This document shows positions 19,664-29,338 of a DNA stretch of 64,000 bases, piece by piece. The stretch lies in NCBI RefSeq assembly GCF_018882445.1, contig NZ_JACVOM010000001.1, forward strand, positions 496,001 through 560,000, written 5' to 3'. How positions within the stretch are numbered: position 1 is the stretch's first letter; each line of letters opens with the position of its first letter. Below the pieces are notes generated by a model, which was not told where the DNA came from, made no database searches, and saw nothing but the letters and a program-made list of their open reading frames with translations. This DNA comes from Polynucleobacter sp. 15G-AUS-farblos (GTDB lineage: Bacteria; Pseudomonadota; Gammaproteobacteria; Burkholderiales; Burkholderiaceae). Made by a program: the position numbers and the translations under genes.

Positions 19664-20683
19664 CTACTCCGGCTTGATGCCCGATTTCTTAATCAATGAA
19701 ACCCATTGATCAATTTCAGCCTTCAGGAAGCTGACATAGGCAGCTGAGCCTGGGGTAGGCACTACAAAGCCTACGGACTCTAAACGCTGTCTCACCTCTG
19801 GAGTTTGCAAAGCCTGAACCATAGCAGCCTCTAATTTGTCTAGGACAGGTTTAGGCGTGTTTTTGGGAGCGCTAATGCCAGCCCATGACAGCGCCTGAAA
19901 TCCTGGGTAACCACTTTCTGCAACAGTGGGTACATTGGGATACAAAGAATTGCGTTGCAAGCTACTGACTGCAATAGGTCTCAACTTACCGGATTGAACA
20001 TAGGGCAAGGCAGTGTCTTGATTGATAAATATCATCGGGATTTCATTACCCAAAATTGCATTCAGCAGAGGGCCTCCTCCGCGATAAGGAATACCCACCA
20101 ATGGCAATGGATTGCAATTGACCCTTTTCTTCACATCAGTACAAGTAGCGGTGGCTTGCCTGAGTAGCTCCATCGCCATATGACCAGAAGAGGCATAGGT
20201 ATAACCGTAATCTAATTTACCGGGATTAGCGCGGGCGAAATCCACAATCTCTTTCAAACTCTTAAAAGGTCTTTCTGGATTGACCACTAAGACATTGGGA
20301 CCAAAATCAATTAAAGAGATGTGCGCAAAATCTCTTAAAGAGTCATATTTCAAATTCGGATCCAAACCATGGGCCACCGCATTTTGTCCCACGCCTGTCA
20401 TTACTAAGGTGTAGCCATCAGCGGGGGCTGAAACTGCTCTTTCTGCGCCAACTACGCCACCACCACCAGAGATGTTCTCAATCACGAATGGCTGCTTCAA
20501 AATCTTGGTCAATTGCTCGGCTGATATGCGAGCCATGATGTCTGTTGTGCCCCCTGGTGGAAAGGGAACAATAATCTTTACCGTCCTATTGGGGTAATCA
20601 GATTGTGCAATTGCTGGGATGCAACATGAAGCAAGCAAACCCCAAACAAGCAATACCCGGGAGAAGAAAGAAAATTTGGTCAT
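19664..20683 (-). CDS. Bug/TctC-family substrate-binding protein
   Basis: 339 aa. A signal peptide ending near CIPAIAQSDYPN is followed by the family motifs VKIIVPFPPGGTTD and ISGGGGVVGAERA. An AAGGATC ribosome site precedes the ATG. It carries two extra cysteines in ATCTDVKKRVNCNPL, which may form a disulfide. It is divergent from the sugar-acid-type dehydratase at 20832, so it may bind that enzyme's substrate or precursor. Confidence 0.92.
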   Translation of the reverse strand: MTKFSFFSRVLLVWGLLASCCIPAIAQSDYPNRTVKIIVPFPPGGTTDIMARISAEQLTKILKQPFVIENISGGGGVVGAERAVSAPADGYTLVMTGVGQNAVAHGLDPNLKYDSLRDFAHISLIDFGPNVLVVNPERPFKSLKEIVDFARANPGKLDYGYTYASSGHMAMELLRQATATCTDVKKRVNCNPLPLVGIPYRGGGPLLNAILGNEIPMIFINQDTALPYVQSGKLRPIAVSSLQRNSLYPNVPTVAESGYPGFQALSWAGISAPKNTPKPVLDKLEAAMVQALQTPEVRQRLESVGFVVPTPGSAAYVSFLKAEIDQWVSLIKKSGIKPE

Positions 20684-20831
20684 TGAATGATCCTTATAAA
20701 TTAATCTATATCGCTACTGTCTCTAAATGTAAGATTAATTAAGAGCGCAACAGAAAACAAGTACTGATATACCCTTTACCCTGTAGCAAGCACTAAGATA
20801 AGAATCTCCATAAACCAAGCCCCAGACTTTT

Positions 20832-22571
20832 ATGCCAAAAAAGACAAAAGAATCCCTTCGCAGTGCACGTTGGTTTGAACCAGATGACCTGCGCTCATTT
20901 GGACATCGTTCGCGCGCCATGCAAATGGGCTACGGCCCTGAAGACTGGTCTGGTAAACCAGTGATTGCGATTGTGAACACCTGGTCTGACATCAACCCCT
21001 GCCATACACACTTCAAGCAGCGTGTTGAAGATGTGAAACGTGGCGTCTTGCAGGCTGGCGGCTTTCCAATTGAATTGCCTGCGATTTCCTTAGCTGAGCA
21101 GTATGTAAAGCCCACAACCATGCTTTATCGCAATATGTTGGCAATGGAAACTGAAGAACTCATTCGCTCACATCCAGTTGATGGTGCGGTACTGATGGGT
21201 GGTTGCGACAAAACCACCCCAGGACTTGTGATGGGCGCACTATCTGCTGGCTTACCTTTCATTTATTTGCCAGCTGGCCCTATGCTACGCGGCAATTGGA
21301 AGGGCCAGATCTTAGGCTCTGGATCAGATGCTTGGAAATACTGGGATGAACGTCGTGCTGGAAATATTTCAGAAGCGCAATGGCTTGAGGTAGAAGGCGG
21401 CATTGCCCGTAGCCATGGAACCTGCATGACGATGGGTACTGCTGCAACCATGATGGGCATTACCGAGGCCCTAGGATTAAGTCTACCCGGCGCTTCGAGC
21501 ATTCCTGCTGCGGATGCAAGTCATCCTCGTATGGCTGCTGCTTGTGGCAGAAGAATTGTAGAAATGGTTTGGGAGGATCTCACCCCATCACGCATTTTGA
21601 CTAAGGCCAATTTCATCAACGCGATTGCTGCTGCAATGGCTATGGGCTGCAGCACCAACGCAATTATTCATTTGATTGCAATGTCGAGACGTGCTGGCAA
21701 AGATTGCACTGTGAGCTTAGATGATTTTGATGCTGCTAGCAGAAAAGTACCTGTGATCGCAAACATCAGGCCGAGTGGTGACAAATACTTGATGGAAGAT
21801 TTTTATTACGCGGGCGGTATGCCAGCCATGCTCAAAGAAATGAAACATCATCTTGATCACAAAGCGATGACTGTTACCGGCAAAACCCTTGGTGAAAACA
21901 TTCAGAATGCTGAGGTGTATAACGCCGATGTCATTCGCTCTCTAGAAAATCCAATATATAAAGAAGGTGCCCTTGCCGTCTTGCGCGGCAATATTGCGCC
22001 AGGGGGGGCAGTGATTAAACCCAGTGCTTGCGCAGAAAAATTCCTGAAGCACACCGGGCCAGCCCTGGTGTTTGATAGCTACCCAGAAATGAAGAAGGCC
22101 ATTGAAGATGAAAACTTGGATGTCACCGAAGATCACATCCTGGTTCTCAGAAATGCTGGCCCTAAGGGAGGCCCTGGTATGCCCGAGTGGGGCATGCTCC
22201 CAATTCCATTCAAGCTAGTGAAACAAGGTGTCAGGGATATGTTGCGTCTTTCAGATGCCCGTATGAGTGGTACTAGTTATGGCGCGTGTATTTTGCATGC
22301 CTCCCCTGAATCCTATATTGGGGGACCACTTGCATTAGTCAAAACTGGTGACCTCATCACAGTAGATGTTGATGCCAGAAAAATTCAGCTCGAGATTAGC
22401 GATGAAGAATTAGCTGCTAGAAAAGCAAAATGGGTAGCGCCTGCGCCAAAATACGAACGGGGCTATGGCTGGATGTTCAGCCGTCATATTTTGCAAGCTG
22501 AAGAAGGTTGTGACTTTGATTTTCTTGAGACTAGTTTTGGTGCCCCAGTACCAGAGCCTGATATTTTCTAA
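20832..22571 (+). CDS. IlvD/Edd-family dehydratase, sugar-acid (arabonate-like) type
   Basis: 579 aa. It is an Fe-S dehydratase that removes water from a polyhydroxy acid. Likely cluster ligands are Cys57 (NPCHTH), Cys125 (GGCDKTTPG) and Cys198 (HGTCMTMG). The opening RSARWFEPDDLRSFGHRS and the about 579-residue length resemble L-arabonate and related sugar-acid dehydratases more than biosynthetic IlvD. The exact substrate is not determinable. The gene stands alone, with a strong terminator after it and a divergent Bug gene before it, which suggests use of an imported sugar acid. Confidence 0.88.
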   Translation: MPKKTKESLRSARWFEPDDLRSFGHRSRAMQMGYGPEDWSGKPVIAIVNTWSDINPCHTHFKQRVEDVKRGVLQAGGFPIELPAISLAEQYVKPTTMLYRNMLAMETEELIRSHPVDGAVLMGGCDKTTPGLVMGALSAGLPFIYLPAGPMLRGNWKGQILGSGSDAWKYWDERRAGNISEAQWLEVEGGIARSHGTCMTMGTAATMMGITEALGLSLPGASSIPAADASHPRMAAACGRRIVEMVWEDLTPSRILTKANFINAIAAAMAMGCSTNAIIHLIAMSRRAGKDCTVSLDDFDAASRKVPVIANIRPSGDKYLMEDFYYAGGMPAMLKEMKHHLDHKAMTVTGKTLGENIQNAEVYNADVIRSLENPIYKEGALAVLRGNIAPGGAVIKPSACAEKFLKHTGPALVFDSYPEMKKAIEDENLDVTEDHILVLRNAGPKGGPGMPEWGMLPIPFKLVKQGVRDMLRLSDARMSGTSYGACILHASPESYIGGPLALVKTGDLITVDVDARKIQLEISDEELAARKAKWVAPAPKYERGYGWMFSRHILQAEEGCDFDFLETSFGAPVPEPDIF

Positions 22572-22586
22572 TGCGAGTTACAGAGT

Positions 22587-22620
22587 AAAAAAGCCCCTGA
22601 ATTTCTGCAGGGGCTTTTTT
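22587..22620. terminator. Bidirectional intrinsic terminator
   Basis: An A-tract, GCCCCTG stem, AATTTCTG loop, CAGGGGC stem, then a T-tract. It lies between the dehydratase and the convergent gene at 22637 and serves both. Confidence 0.92.
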
Positions 22621-22636
22621 ATTTCAACCCATTAGA

Positions 22637-23047
22637 TTATTTCCAGAATATGGAAATCTTTTGGGACTGCCCTGCCTTTACTGAAATACTTCTCTTTTGC
22701 TCTACACCTTGATAGCTAGCCTGAATTGCATAGTCGCCTGCAGTCAGATTAATAAGCATGTAAGGACCTTCTGCTTTAGCATCAAAAACCACTGCATTTT
22801 GAGCATTCAGTATTTTGATTTGACTACCAAAAATCCACACTCCTCTACCATTTTCAAGCTGTGAGAGTTCCAACAAAACTGGCCATTGTTTAGCCTCAGT
22901 CAAGATAGCCGTTGACTCTTCTTCACCTACACCACCGGTGATATAGGAAATACCTTGTGAGTACTGAGTTTGTGGAATTTGTGCCCAAACCGAGGAGCCT
23001 GACAACAAACAAAGAACCAGAGCAAGAGAGCGAATAAGTGTTTTCAT
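22637..23047 (-). CDS. Exported protein with carboxypeptidase-regulatory-like beta domain
   Basis: 136 aa. A clear signal peptide (cut near SSVWAQ) precedes a short segment and a beta-rich domain (GPYMLINLTAGDYAIQASYQGVEQKRSISVKAGQ). That pattern resembles the transthyretin-like carboxypeptidase regulatory domain. It is likely periplasmic, with no catalytic motif. The function is unknown. Confidence 0.7.
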   Translation of the reverse strand: MKTLIRSLALVLCLLSGSSVWAQIPQTQYSQGISYITGGVGEEESTAILTEAKQWPVLLELSQLENGRGVWIFGSQIKILNAQNAVVFDAKAEGPYMLINLTAGDYAIQASYQGVEQKRSISVKAGQSQKISIFWK

Positions 23048-23076
23048 GAGTCCATATTACATCTAGAACTTGCAAT

Positions 23077-23102
23077 AAAAAAGCCCCGCATACACGGGGC
23101 TT
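23077..23102 (-). terminator. Intrinsic terminator after the quinone reductase gene
   Basis: On the minus strand, AAGCCCCGTG, a short loop and GCGGGGCTT are followed by six U. It lies 24 bases past the stop at 23126. Confidence 0.88.
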
Positions 23103-23125
23103 CGAAAGGTGAACTACGAAGTAAG

Positions 23126-24106
23126 TTAAGGGATCATCACGATAGCGCCCGAAACCTTTCTTCCCTCTGCTGCCCGATGTGCATCGGCAGCCTGCTCTAA
23201 AGAAAATTGAGCACCAATTTGGACCTTGACTTGCCCCTTAGCAATGGCATCAAACACTGCTTTAGCGTTCTCCTGCAATAGAGCATGAGTTGCGTTATGC
23301 GGGAATACAGATGGTCTGGTTAGAAATAAACAGCCCTTCTTGTTCAAGATTTCAGGCTGAATCTCCGGTGCTGGCCCAGAAGCCGCACCAAATAGAGCTA
23401 CCGTACCAAATGGAGCAGTGCAATCTAAGGAGCCTAAGAAGGTTGTTTTGGCAACAGAGTCGTAAACCACATTCGCCTTCTTACCGCCAGTTGCCTTCAG
23501 AAACTCTTCAACCCAATTTGGATTGGAGTAATCGATCACGGCATCGCAACCAGCCTCTTTAGCTGCGGCAAACTTAGCCGGGGAGCCAACGGTTCCCACG
23601 ACAAAGGCACCCAAGGCTTTTGCCCAACCTGCCAAAATTTGACCAACTCCGCCCGCTGCTGCATGGACTAAAACAACATCACCTGCTTTAACCTTATATG
23701 TCTTTTGCACAAGGTATTGCGCTGTCATTGCTTTGAAAAACACTGCAGCGGCCACTTCATCAGAAACATTATCAGGTACTGGCACCAATTTATCTGCAGC
23801 CACATTGCGCGCACTAGCATATGCGCCAATACCAGCGTTCATATACATGACACGATCGCCAATCTTCAGACCAGTAACACCCTCACCGATAGCCTGTACC
23901 ACACCCACTGCCTCATGACCAAGACCAGTAGGCAGCTCGAGTGGATATACACCAGAGCGCTGATACACATCAATAAAGTTAAATCCAATGGCAGTCTGAC
24001 GAAGTTGTACTTCACCTTTTGCTGGCGCGGGCAACTCTTTATCAATGAGTTTGATTACGTCGGCACTGCCTAATTCAGAAAGACTAACGACTCGAGCTGT
24101 TGTCAC
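23126..24106 (-). CDS. qor: NADPH:quinone reductase, zinc-independent MDR family
   Basis: 326 aa. A GroES-like N-terminal domain (GHEAVGVVQAIGEGV) and a Rossmann domain with the AAAGGVGQILAGWAK nucleotide motif are visible. It lacks the structural-zinc cysteine cluster, as expected for Qor-type enzymes that reduce quinones with NADPH. It is a single-gene unit bounded by a terminator. Confidence 0.88.
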   Translation of the reverse strand: MTTARVVSLSELGSADVIKLIDKELPAPAKGEVQLRQTAIGFNFIDVYQRSGVYPLELPTGLGHEAVGVVQAIGEGVTGLKIGDRVMYMNAGIGAYASARNVAADKLVPVPDNVSDEVAAAVFFKAMTAQYLVQKTYKVKAGDVVLVHAAAGGVGQILAGWAKALGAFVVGTVGSPAKFAAAKEAGCDAVIDYSNPNWVEEFLKATGGKKANVVYDSVAKTTFLGSLDCTAPFGTVALFGAASGPAPEIQPEILNKKGCLFLTRPSVFPHNATHALLQENAKAVFDAIAKGQVKVQIGAQFSLEQAADAHRAAEGRKVSGAIVMIP

Positions 24107-24212
24107 ATGTCACCTTATGATTTTTTATTAGAAATTGTGCAGTTGGCAAAGACTACAGCCTTGCTCAGACTGCCCCGCAGGGGAAAGTGTGACATAAATT
24201 GATGACTTCTGT

Positions 24213-24761
24213 TTAGCGCTTATAGAAACTGAGTGTGACTTCGCCTAAATTAATCCCAAACTTGCTCATCTGAGCCTTATTAATCATGACCTTTGGAGTC
24301 ACGAGATACATCCAATCATCAAACTGGACGTTATAAATAGTTCCGTCTACTGGCAAAGCCAAGGTATAGGCCCAATTTAGGGCATTACCTGCTGACTCTC
24401 CCAAAGCATCCCCTACAACATCATCAGCCCTGCCTACATATTTGCCTGGAGCAACTTCAGTCAACTTCCAAATTCTTTTTTGCTTGGTGCCATCAGAGTA
24501 CTCAAAGCTTTCGTCTAAGACTCCCACTTTCTTGCCATCAACCATAGTCCAGTTCGCCTGAATCAAGACAGTGAATCTCTTCACTACTGCGCCACTGCGA
24601 TCTGTAAAAATACCGTAGGCATCAATCGTCCCCGAGAAATACTCACTTAAATCTAAAACTGGTTTCTCATTGGCGTATTGAGAAATCTTTGGACCAGAAC
24701 AAGCGCTCAGCAACACGCTCGTCAGTACCAACAAAGCTAATTTATATACATTCAGTTTCAT
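24213..24761 (-). CDS. DUF3833-family lipoprotein
   Basis: 182 aa. The lipobox LLSAC (Cys about 21) predicts a lipoprotein. The body (LDLSEYFSGTIDAYGIFTDRSG, WMYLVTPKVMINKAQMSKFG) matches the DUF3833 pattern. It starts four bases after the stop of the chalcone-isomerase-like gene upstream, so both likely form an operon for an envelope role. The function is uncharacterised. Confidence 0.83.
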   Translation of the reverse strand: MKLNVYKLALLVLTSVLLSACSGPKISQYANEKPVLDLSEYFSGTIDAYGIFTDRSGAVVKRFTVLIQANWTMVDGKKVGVLDESFEYSDGTKQKRIWKLTEVAPGKYVGRADDVVGDALGESAGNALNWAYTLALPVDGTIYNVQFDDWMYLVTPKVMINKAQMSKFGINLGEVTLSFYKR

Positions 24762-24764
24762 CGC

Positions 24765-25310
24765 TTAACAACCTTCGCTAATGAGTGGGGGCGGACAATT
24801 TTGTCCAAGAAGTTCGCTACGTAATTTCGGCGCACTGGTTTTGGGATCGAGCCATATGCTAAAAAAGGCTTTAGAAAAATCTGCTCCTCTAACCTGGGCA
24901 ATCTGTTTACCATCAAAGTAAAACAGTGTGCCTTGTTTGGGGGTGTAGATTGCAGTTAAGGCTTGACCCGATTCCACATTAGGCAAAAAGCTTGCCAACT
25001 CTTTACCCCACAGAACAGCTTGCATATCTGGTATGCCAAGCTTCTTCATCTCTTCAGTGGTTCGATTAGCAATTGATATTCCAGTGAAGGACTTTTGATA
25101 TCGCAGGTCCAGGGCAAATTCCGGAGAATTGAGATTGCCAGCGCGATACAGAGTGGCGTCGTACACATCAAGACCCCACCAAGTCAGTTTTCCAGCGCCT
25201 TGCAGTCTAGCGGAACCAAACGCATTATTAATATGAGTTGCATCACGAGCAAAGCTCGTCGAGCTAAGCAAACTTAACAGTACAACAAGAGATAGCAGAA
25301 ATTGTTTCAT
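24765..25310 (-). CDS. Chalcone isomerase-like exported protein
   Basis: 181 aa from ATG 25310. A signal peptide ends near STSFARDATH. The body contains GKLTWWGLDVYDATLY and ALDLRYQKSFTG, typical of the bacterial chalcone-isomerase-like periplasmic domain (PF16036 type). I chose 25310 over the in-frame ATG at 25358 because GGAAG precedes it and the signal peptide then begins at Met. The role is unknown, and it pairs with DUF3833 downstream. Confidence 0.82.
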   Translation of the reverse strand: MKQFLLSLVVLLSLLSSTSFARDATHINNAFGSARLQGAGKLTWWGLDVYDATLYRAGNLNSPEFALDLRYQKSFTGISIANRTTEEMKKLGIPDMQAVLWGKELASFLPNVESGQALTAIYTPKQGTLFYFDGKQIAQVRGADFSKAFFSIWLDPKTSAPKLRSELLGQNCPPPLISEGC

Positions 25311-25416
25311 AGTCTTCCAAGGGGGCATATCTAACATTGAGCTACCCATACTCCGCATTCAGCAAGTTTAAGCTTATTTCAATAAACTGGTATCTATTAC
25401 TCAGAAGAGGGCTTTT

Positions 25417-25791
25417 ATGCAAAATGATGTAGCACTAAATGTATTGGGGCAACCCTTAGTTCCCTGCTCCTTTGAGCCACTAACAGGATTTTTTCGGGAT
25501 GGCTGCTGTAAAACTAATGAAGAAGATAGCGGAAGCCATTTAGTTTGCGCAGTAGTAAGCGATGAGTTTCTGCAATTTAGCCTTGCTAAAGGCAATGACC
25601 TGATCACACCTAGACCTGAATACCGCTTTCCTGGTTTGCTTGCGGGTGATCAATGGTGTCTTTGCATTAATCGCTGGGTTGAAGCAGCCCAAGCAGACTG
25701 TGCGCCCCTCATTAAACTCGAAAGCACCAATATCAAAGCACTTGAGGTTGTGCCTTTGAATGTATTAGAGCAATACTCGATTCAAGAGTGA
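25417..25791 (+). CDS. DUF2237-family protein
   Basis: 124 aa, soluble. It shows the family pattern NVLGQPLVPCSFEPLTGFFRDGCC, GSHLVCAVVSDEFL and GDQWCLCINRWVEA, with conserved cysteines that may bind metal. The function is not known. It overlaps the deacetylase gene by GTGA, so the two are coupled. Confidence 0.85.
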   Translation: MQNDVALNVLGQPLVPCSFEPLTGFFRDGCCKTNEEDSGSHLVCAVVSDEFLQFSLAKGNDLITPRPEYRFPGLLAGDQWCLCINRWVEAAQADCAPLIKLESTNIKALEVVPLNVLEQYSIQE

Positions 25792-26687
25792 AAGCGTTCT
25801 ATACCGACCATTTTGTTTTGCCGCTGCCAAGCGGTCATCGCTTTCCAATGGAAAAGTATTCCAAACTCCGGAACTTAGTTGGCGCGTTAGATGGCATTGA
25901 ACTTGTTGAGGCGCCTGCAGCGAGTGATACTCAAATTCTGTATGCCCATGATCCTCAATACCTGATCAACATCATTCAAGGTAATTTAAGCCCAAAGGAA
26001 CAAAGAGAGATCGGCTTTCCCTGGAGCGAGAGGATGGTGGAACGATCCCGCAGATCTGCAGGAGCGACAGTAGCTGCATGTAAAGCCGCGATGTCTGAAG
26101 GAATAGCAGTCAATTTAGCAGGTGGCACACATCATGCTTATCGAGATATGGGCTCTGGCTTTTGCGTCTTTAATGACTCCGCTATTGCAGCAAGAGCCCT
26201 ACAGAAAGAAGTGAGCTCTAAATTGAAAATTGCGATTATTGATTTGGATGTTCATCAGGGCAATGGCACCGCATCTATTCTGCAACAGGATTCATCTATT
26301 TTTACCCTCTCGATTCATGGTGAGAACAATTTTCCTTTTCAAAAAGAAGTAAGTGATCTCGACTTTGGATTGGCTGATGAGTGTGAAGATCAAACCTATC
26401 TAAAGGCCCTAGAAAATTGCCTAGATCAATTAGATAGGAGATTTCGGCCTGATAGCCTGATTTTTCTGGCAGGGGCAGATCCACATGAAGGCGATCGTCT
26501 TGGGCGATTGAAGATTAGTAGCGCAGGAATGCGACTCAGAGATGAGACTGTTCTGCAATACGCTCTTAATAGAAATTTGCCAATCGCACTATCGATGGCG
26601 GGCGGCTATGGTAAAGAAATCGAATCGACTGTACAGATTCATTTTCAAACCATCAAAACCGCCCTGGAATTTCAGAATAAGTACTAA
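25788..26687 (+). CDS. Histone deacetylase-family (AcuC/acetylpolyamine hydrolase-like) Zn amidohydrolase
   Basis: 299 aa. Metal and catalytic motifs GGTHHAYRD, IDLDVHQGNGT and AGADPHEGDRLG are intact, and a Tyr lies in MAGGYGKE, so it should be an active zinc deacetylase. Possible substrates are acetyl-lysine proteins, acetylpolyamines or small amides. It starts with GTG overlapping the DUF2237 stop. Its stop overlaps the phasin stop on the other strand. Confidence 0.88.
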   Translation: MKAFYTDHFVLPLPSGHRFPMEKYSKLRNLVGALDGIELVEAPAASDTQILYAHDPQYLINIIQGNLSPKEQREIGFPWSERMVERSRRSAGATVAACKAAMSEGIAVNLAGGTHHAYRDMGSGFCVFNDSAIAARALQKEVSSKLKIAIIDLDVHQGNGTASILQQDSSIFTLSIHGENNFPFQKEVSDLDFGLADECEDQTYLKALENCLDQLDRRFRPDSLIFLAGADPHEGDRLGRLKISSAGMRLRDETVLQYALNRNLPIALSMAGGYGKEIESTVQIHFQTIKTALEFQNKY

Positions 26688-27223
26688 GAACTCTTTTCGC
26701 TATTAGAGTGCTTAGCAACACCCTCTACACTCTTTTCAAAATTCGAGAATGAGTCAGCCATCGCTGCTCGAATCAATTCAAAGTTTTGTAGTGCAGTATT
26801 AAATGAGGTCTTAAATACTGACACATATGCCTCACTTCCCGCAGGCGCGTTATTAGTGGCATGGTTTACAAAGTGAATGAGATCCGCTTTGGATTCTTCA
26901 ATCATGGATTCAGCAATATCAGCCAATTCCTTGTTACCCTGATTGAGAACTTTGAGGAGCTTCTGGTGATATTGAGAGACTTCTTTAGCATCATCTTGTA
27001 ATACCTCTGCATGCACATAATCAAATGCACTCCGAGGATCCTGAGTTTTCATTAATTCAGCAACCCGTTTTTGCACCAAAATAGCCAACTCTTGAGCAGC
27101 CTGTTGATTAATTTGGTTGATAGCTTGCGCGCTTTCCATGGCAACCGTGTTAGCCTCTTTCGTGGCTCTTATCAGCTTTTCCTGCCCCGGAAGGGCGTTT
27201 ACATCAAATGGACTCTTGGCCAT
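26684..27223 (-). CDS. Phasin-family protein
   Basis: 179 aa, soluble and helical. It contains an amphipathic run with FNTALQNFELIRAAMADSFSNFEKS near the C-terminus, typical of phasins that coat polyhydroxyalkanoate granules. No PHA synthase or depolymerase gene is in view. It is a single gene, convergent with the deacetylase with overlapping stop codons. Confidence 0.8.
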   Translation of the reverse strand: MAKSPFDVNALPGQEKLIRATKEANTVAMESAQAINQINQQAAQELAILVQKRVAELMKTQDPRSAFDYVHAEVLQDDAKEVSQYHQKLLKVLNQGNKELADIAESMIEESKADLIHFVNHATNNAPAGSEAYVSVFKTSFNTALQNFELIRAAMADSFSNFEKSVEGVAKHSNSEKSS

Positions 27224-27322
27224 ATAAGCTCCTTGTTCATGAATACTGATACCAATCTACTCTCGTTTTTAATGCTTGCCATAGAGAAATACCAGTAGAA
27301 GCATGATTTACTCAAGTGGTGG

Positions 27323-28129
27323 CTACATCGACTCTCTCAGATTAACTAGTTCCATATCAAAATCATTCAGCGAGACTTTTCCAAGCCGGGGATACTCAAA
27401 CTCCATGATGACGTAGATCGTTCCAGCCATTAGGACAACAAAAATAATAGTCAAGAGCCAATCCCTCTTATTTTCAATTCCCATGTTATATCCTGCAATG
27501 AGAGCTCCTATGAAAGTTAGCAATATGAGGGACTGCATCACAACCGGTGGTGGATGAAATTTACTGGAAAGGCGCTGATTTTCTGAAGCCGTGAACATAT
27601 CAGAGAGTTCGGGCAATATTTGAGCTGCAACTAACTTTTGCGGATAAGCAGTGTCTTCAACTGCCCGCACAACTGCTTTCCAAATCTCATCTCCAACAGC
27701 ATTGTGGAGAGCAACTTTTTTCTCTAAATGCAACTCAGAGAGCGTATCGTTATCTTTATATAAATTAATTCGAGAATCGATGTATTTTTTAAATAGCTCT
27801 CTGATCTGGGGTTGATTGTTTTTTGCCAATAGATCAACTGATTGATAGGCGGTTCCGAGAGCACTCACCTCTTGAGTGATCAAATCACGTCTTTTATCAA
27901 ACCGATCTGATGCGCCTGAGAAGGTCAGTGCGATTAGCAAGGCCAATAGTCCAAAAATGGCTGCTAAAAATGTATCGGCCGCATCAATTTTTTTAATGCC
28001 GTATTTGCGAGAGAAGTGCAAGCCCACCTTCCAACCTATCTCTATCATCACCAGCATGCAAACTAATAAAAACCAAAACAGCAAACCGGAGGTCATCAAA
28101 TAAATACGAAGTGATTCACTGGCGAACAT
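27323..28129 (-). CDS. DUF4239-family membrane protein
   Basis: 268 aa. Two N-terminal helices (about 10-30 and 50-68) are followed by a charged soluble loop (SGASDRFDKRRDLITQEVSALGTAYQSV) and two C-terminal helices (about 200-240). This is the bestrophin-like DUF4239 pattern. It is likely an inner-membrane protein of unknown function, transcribed alone. Confidence 0.75.
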   Translation of the reverse strand: MFASESLRIYLMTSGLLFWFLLVCMLVMIEIGWKVGLHFSRKYGIKKIDAADTFLAAIFGLLALLIALTFSGASDRFDKRRDLITQEVSALGTAYQSVDLLAKNNQPQIRELFKKYIDSRINLYKDNDTLSELHLEKKVALHNAVGDEIWKAVVRAVEDTAYPQKLVAAQILPELSDMFTASENQRLSSKFHPPPVVMQSLILLTFIGALIAGYNMGIENKRDWLLTIIFVVLMAGTIYVIMEFEYPRLGKVSLNDFDMELVNLRESM

Positions 28130-28552
28130 AGATACAACCCAAGTTAAATGACTTGATGGAAAAGACTCACGTTCTTATATTAAACAATCCCGCAAGCGGT
28201 AAATAGAATTCAAAAGCTACCGAGATTAAGGGATTACCCCAAAGAACCCTTTTTCGAAAGGTGTTGCGCCAACCTAAATGTAATTAAAATTTATCAATCC
28301 ATTAGCAAAGAATTCAATTAAAAAAATATTCCGAGCTTTTTAATATCTCTACTTATCTGTACAAGCACTATGGCGCAACTCATTCAAGCCTGGAACGCCC
28401 CAAATGCAGTTGAACATAGCAAAACACTGTGAAATGGACTTGGTTCAAAGATAGCTAAGAGCCATATTCCATCTGGGCACAGACCCTGAATTTCCCCCTA
28501 AGCCTGCGTTTCCAGTAAATTAAAGAAAAAATAAAGAAACTGGAGACTGCAT
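28130..28552. other. Intergenic region without recognisable gene
   Basis: 423 bases between divergent DUF4239 and the catabolic operon at 28553. It is AT-rich with several A-runs. I see no ORF, tRNA or clear hairpin terminator. It must hold the promoter for the operon, but no confident -35/-10 pair stands out. Only the ribosome site GGAG at 28542-28545 is clear. Confidence 0.6.
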
Positions 28553-29338
28553 TTGACTACCAACACCCCCTCTTCTTATCAATATCTGACTGTTGAAGGT
28601 GAGGACATCGTCCGCGTCACCCTCAATCGACCAGAAGTCCGAAATGCTTTCAATGAAGGCTTAATTGCTGAGCTGCAAGACATTTTTACCAAGCTGGGTT
28701 CTGATGAGCGTTGCCGCGTGATTGTGCTGCAAGCCAATGGGAAAAGTTTTTGTGCGGGTGCCGATCTCAATTGGATGAAAAGTATGGCCAATTTCACTAA
28801 AGAAGAGAATATTGCTGACTCTCGGAAGATGGCATTCATGCTCAATACCATTTACGCATGCCCTAAACCGGTCATTGCCAAAGTACAAGGTGATGCTTAT
28901 GCAGGTGGAGTTGGTTTAGCCTCAGTTTGCGATATCTTGGTTGCCTCTAATCAAGTTCGCTTTTGTATCTCTGAAGCAAAATTAGGCTTACTCCCAGCCA
29001 CGATTGCGCCTTATGTCATTCGCGCATTAGGTGAACAAGCATCCCGCAGATATTTTGTAACAGCAGAAATCTTCACTGCCGCCCATGGAAAAGAAATGGG
29101 ATTTGTACATGAGTTAGTTGATCCCGATGCCTTAGATAGCAAAGTGGATGAAATCTGCCAAGCCATACTGAGTAACGGTCCTATGGCGGTCATGGCCTGT
29201 AAAAAGATTGTGCGAGATATATCACAGCAAGCTATTACACCTGCCCTACTTGAAGATACTGTAGAGCGTATTGCCAATATTAGAACTAGTGATGAGGCTC
29301 AAGCGCGCATGAAGGCCTTTCTCGAGAAAAGCAAATGA
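28553..29338 (+). CDS. liuC: Enoyl-CoA hydratase, methylglutaconyl-CoA hydratase-like
   Basis: 261 aa. The crotonase oxyanion-hole region FCAGADLNWMKSMAN and the segment GDAYAGGVGLASVCDI with the catalytic Glu in EAKLGLLPATI closely resemble methylglutaconyl-CoA hydratases. It starts with TTG at 28553, supported by GGAG seven bases upstream. It overlaps the HMG-CoA lyase gene by ATGA. No methylcrotonyl-CoA carboxylase genes are present, so this is not a full leucine-degradation cluster. Confidence 0.85.
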   Translation: MTTNTPSSYQYLTVEGEDIVRVTLNRPEVRNAFNEGLIAELQDIFTKLGSDERCRVIVLQANGKSFCAGADLNWMKSMANFTKEENIADSRKMAFMLNTIYACPKPVIAKVQGDAYAGGVGLASVCDILVASNQVRFCISEAKLGLLPATIAPYVIRALGEQASRRYFVTAEIFTAAHGKEMGFVHELVDPDALDSKVDEICQAILSNGPMAVMACKKIVRDISQQAITPALLEDTVERIANIRTSDEAQARMKAFLEKSK

